The notes under the pieces were generated by a model. That model was not told where the DNA came from and did no database searches. It worked only from the letters and a program-made list of their open reading frames with translations. Below are positions 1-5,251 of a stretch of DNA of 5,799 bases, in pieces; positions within the stretch are counted from its first letter, which is position 1, and each line of letters begins with the position of its first letter. The DNA is from Thermoflexales bacterium. GTDB lineage: Bacteria > Chloroflexota > Anaerolineae > J036 > Brachytrichaceae. Made by a program: the position numbers and the translations under genes. The DNA is taken from the NCBI GenBank assembly GCA_017998555.1, contig JAGOCU010000164.1, forward strand, positions 1 through 5,799, in the 5' to 3' direction.

Positions 1-358
1 CCAGCCTCCATGTTCTGAGCATGCTCTCGCCCGAATAGGCGGCATGCAAGCGTGCGCCATCGGGCGAGAATCGAAGGGCAACGGCCGGTCCGGCATTCTG
101 GACGACCAGTCGCGTCTCGACCCTGGCTTTGCTGGCGTCTGCCTCCGTGACGGCACCGGCAGACGGGCCTTGCTGCGGCCGTTCGGCGGACTCAGGCAAG
201 GGGTCGATGCGCCATGTCCATGCCGATTCGGATAAGTCGCACGCTTCAGCCATTGCGCAGACGACCAGGGCGCAACTCCCCGAACATGCAAGCAGGACGA
301 ACCCAATCAGGAAGAGACCAAGTCTGTTCATTCCTGGCCGGAGCGGGTTAGTTTTCAT
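1..358 (-). CDS. Exported WD40-repeat-like protein, N-terminal part (runs off the left edge)
   Basis: This is a partial gene read leftward. The 119 visible codons are open to the window edge. Residues 1-15 form a positively charged n-region (K2, R7, R12). They are followed by a hydrophobic stretch (about 13-37) typical of a Sec signal. Two processing sites are possible: a lipobox-like LLAC ending at Cys25, giving a lipoprotein, or a signal peptidase I site AMA at 35-37. Residues 40-88 are polar and look like a linker. Residues 90-119 match the classic WD40 strand pattern, with VALRFSPDGARL followed by a TWRL strand end, so a beta-propeller probably continues outside the window. WD40 propellers are usually binding scaffolds; the ligand is unknown. 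I chose the ATG at 358. An in-frame ATG at 331 (residue 10) would also keep the signal peptide. Neither has a well-spaced Shine-Dalgarno sequence. The gene is divergent from the M1 peptidase. Confidence 0.78.
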   Translation of the reverse strand, partial: MKTNPLRPGMNRLGLFLIGFVLLACSGSCALVVCAMAEACDLSESAWTWRIDPLPESAERPQQGPSAGAVTEADASKARVETRLVVQNAGPAVALRFSPDGARLHAAYSGESMLRTWRL

Positions 359-359
359 C

Positions 360-374
360 GGGTCTGATTGACCC
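360..374. promoter_or_regulatory. Small palindrome next to the start of the WD40-like gene
   Basis: GGGTC (360-364) and GACCC (370-374) form a 5-bp inverted repeat around TGATT, one base upstream of the leftward ATG at 358. On the minus strand a TAGGGT box (TAnnnT type) overlaps it about 12 nt before the start. It could be an operator or a small 5' leader hairpin covering the start region. A stem this short may be chance. Confidence 0.3.
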
Positions 375-517
375 TATGGTAGCTCGACGGCCACCAATGT
401 CCGCTCGAAAATGATGCCGGGTCGGGCCGGAGGCCTTTGTCCCTTCAGGTGGGGCCTTCCAGGTCTCGGTTGCCCGCCCGCGCCTCGCGCGCCAGATTCG
501 GAAGGGAACAACGTGTA

Positions 518-538
518 GGGGCGACCTGCGGTCGCCCC
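518..538. repeat. Perfect intergenic hairpin, 9-bp stem with 3-nt loop
   Basis: GGGGCGACC at 518-526 is exactly complementary to GGTCGCCCC at 530-538, with loop TGC. The preceding bases (ACGTGTA) give the GTAGGGGCGACC start that I remember from dispersed intergenic palindromes in several environmental bacterial genomes; that resemblance is from memory and unchecked. No T-run follows on either side, so an intrinsic terminator is unlikely. It is best described as a REP-like palindromic unit. Confidence 0.6.
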
Positions 539-602
539 GGTGTCAGCCAACCACAACCACCGTCGGCGCGACCCCTGGTCATCGCCAACCTCTCCATCCT
601 TG

Positions 603-649
603 TCCGTGTCAATCCGTGATTCAGACACCCCGCCCCTCCACCTCGCAGG
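603..649 (+). repeat. Composite repeat module, copy 1
   Basis: The module has three parts: a 24-bp direct repeat (603-626), a 12-nt unconserved spacer (627-638), and the box CACCTCGCAGG (639-649). The 24-bp part is itself built of 10-bp units beginning TCCGTG (603 and 613), with a degenerate unit TCCATCCTTG before it at 593-602. The same arrangement with identical spacing recurs at 739-785. The box forms part of the left arm of the inverted repeat at 637-705. Confidence 0.7.
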
Positions 650-705
650 AGCGCGCCCAAGGCTCATTGGGGCGCCGGCCCGGCGGCGCGCACCTGCGAG
701 GAGGA
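637..705. repeat. Large imperfect inverted repeat, 21-bp arms, 27-nt loop
   Basis: The arms at 637-657 and 685-705 pair at 19 of 21 positions. The only mismatches are A/A at 640/702 and A/A at 650/692. The core CCTCGCAGG (641-649) faces CCTGCGAGG (693-701). The loop is GC-rich and contains GGCGCC. Transcribed, it would give a stable stem; as DNA it could be a cruciform or a paired protein-binding site. It lies between the two copies of the composite module. Confidence 0.65.
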
Positions 706-738
706 TGCGCTCAAGCCTCTCCGTGAAATCCGTCCTCA

Positions 739-785
739 TCCGTGTCAATCCGTGATTCAGACGGCGGCGGCGCCCACCTGCGAGG
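739..785 (+). repeat. Composite repeat module, copy 2
   Basis: The 24 bp at 739-762 are identical to 603-626. A 12-nt spacer (763-774) and the box CACCTGCGAGG (775-785) follow, in the same spacing as copy 1, with the central triplet changed from CGC to GCG. Upstream, TCCGTG-type units continue at 720 and 729, giving about four units with a near-10-bp period, one helical turn. The copy ends about 15 bp before the -10 box of the peptidase gene. Confidence 0.72.
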
Positions 786-811
786 TGAATGGCCCCGTGT
801 ACACTCGCGCG
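775..811 (+). promoter_or_regulatory. Candidate leaderless promoter of the M1 peptidase with overlapping palindrome
   Basis: TACACT (800-805) fits the TAnnnT -10 consensus and ends 6 nt before the ATG at 812, so transcription would begin at or within a base or two of the start codon. No Shine-Dalgarno sequence is present. No TTGACA-like -35 is seen. The -35 zone instead holds the 13-bp palindrome CACCT-GCG-AGGTG (775-787), which could be an activator or repressor site. Confidence 0.45.
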
Positions 812-2464
812 ATGGTTTCTCGTCCGCCGGCCGGACGCGGCATCGCGATCGCGCTGGCCCTGGCCGTCTGCGTTGCGGCCACCTCGCGTACGGCCAATGC
901 ACCGGCAGTCGCGCCCGTGCCCGCCGCAATCCCCGCGGCGACACGCGTTCCGGACGCGCCAAGCGTGACCCCAACCGCGGCGCCCGTTTTGGATCGCGCC
1001 CCGGCTGATCCCGGACCCGCGCTGGGCCCGCTCGATTCCGGACTGAGTGACTGGACGGCGGCCCTGCTCCCGGATTCCGCCCACGACATCCGGACCCTGG
1101 TTGACGCCCCGCGCTATTCCATCACCCTGGCCATCAGCCCGGATCGGCGGGTCGTCACCGGCACCCAGGAAACCCGCTATGTCAATCGCGAGACCGAACC
1201 GCTGCGCGAACTCGTATTGCGGTTGTTTCCAGGCACACCCAATATGGGCAGCGTCATGCGCTTGAGCCGCGTGGCGGTGAACGGTGACCTCGCGCCGACC
1301 CTGCCCATCACCCTGCGCAGCGTCGCCGATCTCACGCCCATCGTCGATACCGCGGCCGTCACCGTGCCGCTGGCCGTCCCGCTGGCGCCAGGCACCGCCC
1401 TGACCCTCACCGTCGCCTACACAATTCAGGTCACCGACAACCCCACTTCAGGCTACCGCGCCTTTGGGCGGGTCAACGGGGTCCTGGCTATCCCCGGCGC
1501 ATACGCCGCCATCCCAGCCCGCCACGACGGCGCCTGGCTGATGGCGGCCGCGCCGAACTACGGCGACATCGTCCTGGCCGAGGCGGCCTGGTTCCGGGTC
1601 ACGATCGAGACAGATGAAGACCTGACGTTGGTCGCGCCCGGGCTGTGCTCGACCGGGTCAGGCGCGGCGATTGGCCGCCAGCGCGTCACCTGCGTCGCCG
1701 GCCCCATCCGCGAGTTCGCAGTCACGGCCGCTGGGTTCAGCAAGGTCAGCGCGTCGATCCGCCTGGCGGGCGGTGACGTGGCCATCGAGAGCTACGCCAC
1801 GCCCGGGCGGATGCATGGCGCGACCCTGGCCGCCCGAATGGCGTCGGATGCGCTGCTCGCCTATGAGAAGCGATTTGGGGCGTATCCCTACCGCATCCTC
1901 AAGGTCTTTGAATCGCCAACGACGGTGGGCGGGATGGAATACTCGATGCTGGCCGGCGTGACCGACAGCCTCTATGACGCGCCCGAGGCGCCCTATTTCG
2001 AATGGATCGTCGCCCACGAAGTCGCCCACCAATGGTGGTACGGCCTGGTCGGCAGCGACCCGGTCAACGAGCCCTGGCTGGACGAGGGATTGACCAACTA
2101 CGCCATCACCTTCTATTTCGAGGATGTCCACGGCGCCGCGTATGCGCTGGCCAACCGCAACAGTGACTACTACGGGCGTTATGCAGCCGCGCTGAAGAAC
2201 TACCCCGACCAGCCGGCGGGGCTGCCCACCGGCCAGTACCCGCCCGGCGCCTACGGGCCCTTTGTCTACGGCAAGGCCCCCATCTTTTTTGACACGGTCC
2301 GCCGGGCGGCGGGGGATGAGGCTTTTCTACGTTGGCTCCGACTGTATGCGGCCCGCAACCGCTTTGGCATCGCCCGGGCCGCGGATTTGCTCGCCGCAGC
2401 CGACGAGACCGGCGTCGGCTCCGCCGCCCGAGCGGCCTGGCAAGCCTGGGTGGCGGCGCGGTAA
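812..2464 (+). CDS. Secreted M1-family zinc metallopeptidase (aminopeptidase-like)
   Basis: The protein is 550 residues and predicted to be exported. It has an n-region with Arg (4, 9), a hydrophobic core at about 11-23, and then an Ala/Pro-rich low-complexity linker to about residue 75. From about 100 the sequence matches the beta-sandwich N-domain of M1 peptidases (YSITLAISPD, later YVNRETEPL). C279 and C294 could form a disulfide. The catalytic domain carries the substrate-binding motif GGMEY (373-377, the GAMEN equivalent). It also has the zinc motif HEVAH (402-406) followed after 18 residues by the third ligand E425, in WLDEGLTNY. Y486, in FVYGKA, fits the catalytic tyrosine. All key residues are present, so it should be active, releasing N-terminal residues from extracellular peptides. 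The protein ends shortly after the catalytic domain, as in compact M1 enzymes. I rejected the in-frame ATG at 752: it lies inside the direct repeat and would bury the signal peptide. Substrate preference cannot be read from the sequence. Confidence 0.93.
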   Translation: MVSRPPAGRGIAIALALAVCVAATSRTANAPAVAPVPAAIPAATRVPDAPSVTPTAAPVLDRAPADPGPALGPLDSGLSDWTAALLPDSAHDIRTLVDAPRYSITLAISPDRRVVTGTQETRYVNRETEPLRELVLRLFPGTPNMGSVMRLSRVAVNGDLAPTLPITLRSVADLTPIVDTAAVTVPLAVPLAPGTALTLTVAYTIQVTDNPTSGYRAFGRVNGVLAIPGAYAAIPARHDGAWLMAAAPNYGDIVLAEAAWFRVTIETDEDLTLVAPGLCSTGSGAAIGRQRVTCVAGPIREFAVTAAGFSKVSASIRLAGGDVAIESYATPGRMHGATLAARMASDALLAYEKRFGAYPYRILKVFESPTTVGGMEYSMLAGVTDSLYDAPEAPYFEWIVAHEVAHQWWYGLVGSDPVNEPWLDEGLTNYAITFYFEDVHGAAYALANRNSDYYGRYAAALKNYPDQPAGLPTGQYPPGAYGPFVYGKAPIFFDTVRRAAGDEAFLRWLRLYAARNRFGIARAADLLAAADETGVGSAARAAWQAWVAAR

Positions 2465-2472
2465 GGGCTCGT

Positions 2473-2487
2473 TACAATACGCCTCCC
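2473..2487 (+). promoter_or_regulatory. Candidate -10 box for a leaderless start of the ATPase gene
   Basis: TACAAT at 2473-2478 lies in the 23-nt gap between the peptidase stop and the ATG at 2488. It ends 9 nt before the start codon, so the transcript would have a leader of only about 0-3 nt. There is no well-placed Shine-Dalgarno sequence; the only purine run (AAGGG at 2463-2467) is about 20 nt from the start. No convincing -35 is visible in the end of the peptidase gene. Confidence 0.45.
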
Positions 2488-5046
2488 ATGGACGCCAAAG
2501 CCACCGATATCCCGTTCGTTGCCCGCACGCGCGAACTGGAAAAACTCGACCGCCTGCTGGGGCGCGCGCTGCAGGGACAGATGCAAGTGGCGATGGTCAC
2601 GGGCGAGCCGGGGGCAGGCAAGTCGACCCTGATCGACGAATTCGCCGCCCGCGCTGAGGCAGCCCATGATGACCTCATCGTCGCATTTGGGATGTGCAAT
2701 TCGCGCACAGGCGCCGGTGACGCCTACCTGCCCTTTCGCGATATCCTCGTCACCCTGACCACCCCGCCCGATCCCGAGCCCGCGCCGGCCGGCGCCGCCG
2801 CGCCAAAGCCCAAGGCCAAAACCCGGCACACACGCCAGATTTTGCGCGCTGGCGCCGAAGCCCTGCTCGACATCGCCCCCGACATCATCGGGGTTTTCGT
2901 TCCGGGCGGCGCCTTGCTTGGTAAGTTCGTCGGCAAGGTGGCCCGCTCCGCGGCCGACAAGACCGGCGCGCTGACCCGGATCGACGCCGACCCAGCCTCG
3001 GAGGCGCCCAAGAGCGCGCCCGATCTCAGCGTGCCCGCCCTCGACGAAGGCAAGATCCAGCAGCAATACACCGCGTTTCTGCGCGCCGTGACTGCCCGCC
3101 AGCCGCTCGTCCTCGTCCTCGACGACCTGCAGTGGGCGGACACGGCCTCGATCAATCTGCTCTTTCACCTGGTGCGGGAGTTGAAGGACAGCCAGCTCAT
3201 GATCATCGGGGCCTATCGCGAGAATGACATCGCTTTTGGGCGCGACAACAACCGTCACCCGATCGAGCCGGCCCTCAATGAAGTCAAACGGTATTTTGGG
3301 GATGTCTGGATTGAGCTCGACAAGGCCGGCGCCGATGATCGCCACAGCCTGCTCGACGCGCTGCTCGATGTCGAACCCAACGCCTACAGCGCCGAGTTTC
3401 GTGAAGCGCTGTACGCCAAGACCGCCGGCCACCCGCTTTTCACCCTCGAACTGTTGCGCGACCTGCAGGAGCGGGGCGATCTGGTCAAGGACGGGTATGG
3501 CCAGTGGCGGCCGGGCAACGATATCGACTGGTCTGAGTTGCCGGCCCGGGTCGAAGGTGTCGTCAGTGAACGCGTCTCGCGGCTTGAGGCGCCGCTGCGC
3601 GAAATCTTGAATGTCGCTTCGGTCGAAGGATCGGCGTTTTTCGCCCAGGTCGTCGGGAAGATCCTCAACCAGGCCGAACGTCTGATTCTGCGCGATATGT
3701 CCCGCGAGCTGGAAAAAAGACACCGCCTCATCGTTGAACAAGGCGAGGTCAAGGCCGGCCGGGCGATTCTGTCCCGATTTTCGTTCGCCAACACGATGCT
3801 GCAGCAGTATTTGTACGATCAGCTAGGCTCGGGCGAGCGCAGGCTGTGGCATGGCGACATCGGTGATGCGCTCGAGGGGCTGCTGGGCGCAAAAGCAGAC
3901 GATTTCGCCGTGGAGCTGGCCCATCATTACGACCGCGCCGGGGTCGACGACAAGGCAATCGCGTATCTGGTGAAGATCGGCGACAGGGCCATGCAGGTCA
4001 GCGCCTTCGCCCAGGCCCGCACCGCCTTTGAAAAGGCGCTTGAACACATGCGCGATGCTGATCTGGATGCAGTCGGGGCCGTGACCCGGGCGTCTCTCCA
4101 ATACCGCCTGGCCGATGTCTGTCATCGGACAGGCTCGCTTGGCACCGCCATTGACCTGTTGGAGGTTTGCCTGGCCGATTCGCGCTCGGCGAGTCCCGCG
4201 TTGGCCTCAAACGCGCTGACCCTCGTCAGCCGCATTCGGAGACAGCAGGGACGCAACGAGGACGCGCTCGCGGCCAGCCAGGAAGCGGTGACGCTGGCCG
4301 AGGCGGCGCAGGACAAATCGGCCATTGCGGCGGCGCTGCGCGGTCTGGGACTGAGCCAGTGGCAGAAAGGCGAGGGGGGCGCAGGCCGCGCCACGATGGA
4401 GCGCTCGCTGGCCACCTATCGCGAACTGAATGACCGGCGCGGGGTTGCGAGCGCATTGGGTGAACTCGGGGTCGTTGCCTTCAGCACGTCCGACTTGACC
4501 ACCGCGGCCACCGCCTTCAACGACGCCGTCAAAGTGTTTCGCGAAATCGGCGATCGCCACTTGCTGGCAATTTATCTGGGAAACGTGGGGGTCGTCGCGG
4601 AAGAACAGGGCGATCTGGCGGCCGCCCGGAAGCACTACAGCGAGTCCATGCTGATCGCGCGTGAACTGGGCACGCGCAAGGAAATCGCCATTGGCGCCGT
4701 CAACCTTGGCGATCTGCACGCCCGGGAAGGCGCCGTTGCCGACGCTCGCACCGCCTATCGTCTCGGATTGGAAGAGTCGCATAGCATCGGCGCGCAATGG
4801 ATCGTGCTGGCCGCCCTGCGCGGTCTGGCCTGGGTCCGTTTGCGCAGCGGCGACGCGGCTGGCGCGGCCGAGTGGCTGGGGCTGGTCACCCGCCATCCCG
4901 CCAGCAATGAAGATGTGCGCCGGGCGGCGGGCTTGGCATTGGCCGAGGTCGCGACCACGCTCGGCGAAGCGGCCCTCAGCGACGCCTTGAGTCGCGGCGC
5001 GCGCCTCGACCTGGACAAGACCGCCCGAGACGCGCTGGCGCAGTGA
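2488..5046 (+). CDS. STAND-type ATPase (AAA_16-like) with C-terminal TPR array
   Basis: The protein is 852 residues, with no signal peptide, and should be cytoplasmic. Domains in order: an entry motif FVARTRELEKL (10-20); Walker A GEPGAGKST (39-47); a Pro/Ala/Lys-rich linker (93-113); a hydrophobic glycine-rich segment (131-151); Walker B LVLVLDDLQWAD (207-218), the signature of MalT/LuxR-related and cyclase-associated STAND ATPases; GAYRENDI (241-248), probably sensor 1; and GHPLF (314-318), the GxP motif. Helical linker repeats follow, and from about 485 to 800 there are TPR-like repeats with A-LG-LG and GD-AAA patterns (for example 655-690, 695-730, 735-770). Such proteins usually couple nucleotide-driven switching to ligand or partner binding by the TPRs. 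No output domain is visible: no DNA-binding helix-turn-helix at the C-terminus, and no kinase, cyclase or nuclease at the N-terminus. The start at 2488 keeps the whole ATPase fold; the upstream extension overlaps the peptidase gene and lacks family character. It may be co-transcribed with the peptidase. Confidence 0.9.
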   Translation: MDAKATDIPFVARTRELEKLDRLLGRALQGQMQVAMVTGEPGAGKSTLIDEFAARAEAAHDDLIVAFGMCNSRTGAGDAYLPFRDILVTLTTPPDPEPAPAGAAAPKPKAKTRHTRQILRAGAEALLDIAPDIIGVFVPGGALLGKFVGKVARSAADKTGALTRIDADPASEAPKSAPDLSVPALDEGKIQQQYTAFLRAVTARQPLVLVLDDLQWADTASINLLFHLVRELKDSQLMIIGAYRENDIAFGRDNNRHPIEPALNEVKRYFGDVWIELDKAGADDRHSLLDALLDVEPNAYSAEFREALYAKTAGHPLFTLELLRDLQERGDLVKDGYGQWRPGNDIDWSELPARVEGVVSERVSRLEAPLREILNVASVEGSAFFAQVVGKILNQAERLILRDMSRELEKRHRLIVEQGEVKAGRAILSRFSFANTMLQQYLYDQLGSGERRLWHGDIGDALEGLLGAKADDFAVELAHHYDRAGVDDKAIAYLVKIGDRAMQVSAFAQARTAFEKALEHMRDADLDAVGAVTRASLQYRLADVCHRTGSLGTAIDLLEVCLADSRSASPALASNALTLVSRIRRQQGRNEDALAASQEAVTLAEAAQDKSAIAAALRGLGLSQWQKGEGGAGRATMERSLATYRELNDRRGVASALGELGVVAFSTSDLTTAATAFNDAVKVFREIGDRHLLAIYLGNVGVVAEEQGDLAAARKHYSESMLIARELGTRKEIAIGAVNLGDLHAREGAVADARTAYRLGLEESHSIGAQWIVLAALRGLAWVRLRSGDAAGAAEWLGLVTRHPASNEDVRRAAGLALAEVATTLGEAALSDALSRGARLDLDKTARDALAQ

Positions 5047-5055
5047 ACTCAGTTT

Positions 5056-5119
5056 CCGAAATGAGATTCCCCGCCCCGCCCCGGCGTACGCCGGGGCGGG
5101 GCGGGGAATCTCATTTCGG
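5056..5119. terminator. Perfect 64-bp palindrome after the ATPase gene (terminator-like)
   Basis: The left arm 5056-5087 is the exact reverse complement of the right arm 5088-5119, with no spacer; the centre is GTAC (5086-5089). Each arm runs from CCGAAATGAGATT through C-rich 5-bp steps (CCCCG) to CCGGCGT. It begins 9 nt after the stop codon at 5044-5046. In RNA it would fold into an extremely stable stem of about 30 bp, so it probably blocks readthrough into the next gene or protects the mRNA 3' end. No U-tract follows (GGGATACAGG), so it is not a canonical intrinsic terminator. It could also be a dispersed palindromic or MITE-like element. Confidence 0.7.
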
Positions 5120-5251
5120 GATACAGGTCCGTTTGTGGTTCTTAGTGTAAAACATACGTTCGGCCCGTTTACTGTGCCGGGGCTCGCCGCATAAGCGGAC
5201 CCTGCAACAAACGAGCACGCCATCGGGCCAGGAACGACGACAAGGGGGACC
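5120..5251 (+). promoter_or_regulatory. Upstream region of the beta-helix gene with weak promoter candidate
   Basis: The most AT-rich part of this gap offers TTGTGG (5133-5138), a 16-bp spacer and TACGTT (5155-5160), a weak sigma-70-type promoter. A start near 5167 would leave a leader of about 85 nt. Within that leader GCTCG (5182-5186) can pair with CGAGC (5212-5216), enclosing CCGC-ATAA-GCGG (5187-5198). These stems are short and may be chance. Confidence 0.3.
5242..5248 (+). promoter_or_regulatory. Shine-Dalgarno sequence of the beta-helix gene
   Basis: AAGGGGG can pair with all seven bases of UUCCUCC in the 16S rRNA tail, using one G-U wobble, and lies 3 nt before the ATG at 5252. This supports that start and contrasts with the two upstream genes, which have no such site. 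Confidence 0.6.

Larger units (their letters stand above)
359..811. other. Divergent intergenic region, repeat-rich, no convincing gene
   Basis: About 450 bp separate the leftward WD40 gene from the rightward M1 peptidase. Short open frames exist on both strands, but their translations are Arg/Pro/Gly-rich, resemble no family I recognise, and run through palindromes and direct repeats. I read none as a gene. The region should carry promoters for both flanking genes. It also holds at least four palindromic elements and a duplicated module, listed separately. The stretch from about 375 to 510 shows nothing specific. Confidence 0.6.

Noticed and set aside
593..787. Possible CRISPR-like or iteron array
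   Set aside because: There are only two copies of the longer repeat, no regular spacers, no cas or replication gene, and the internal unit is 10 bp.
752..811. Upstream in-frame ATG for the peptidase
   Set aside because: It lies inside the 24-bp repeat and would put 20 unrelated residues in front of a good signal peptide. The ATG at 812 follows a suitably spaced TACACT box.
374..1084. Minus-strand open frame of 236 codons in the intergenic region and peptidase start
   Set aside because: It is Arg/Gly-rich, traverses the inverted and direct repeats, and overlaps the signal-peptide region of the peptidase on the opposite strand.
2266..3741. Long minus-strand open frame of 491 codons opposite the ATPase gene
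   Set aside because: The plus strand encodes a protein with Walker A, Walker B and GxP motifs in the right order. The antisense frame has no recognisable motif and is a by-product of GC-rich codon use.
812..5046. Peptidase plus STAND ATPase as a two-gene defence system
   Set aside because: The peptidase has a signal peptide and should be outside the cell while the ATPase is cytoplasmic. No effector domain or mobile-element context is seen, and adjacency alone is weak evidence.
5090..5106. G-quadruplex in the right arm of the palindrome
   Set aside because: Only three runs of four G are present, so a three-tetrad intramolecular quadruplex lacks its fourth run; pairing with the left arm is far more favourable.
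5061..5150. Short open frame starting ATGAGATTC within the palindrome, with a start like that of the beta-helix gene
   Set aside because: It has no ribosome-binding site, would be locked in the hairpin, and its translation is dictated by the palindrome.
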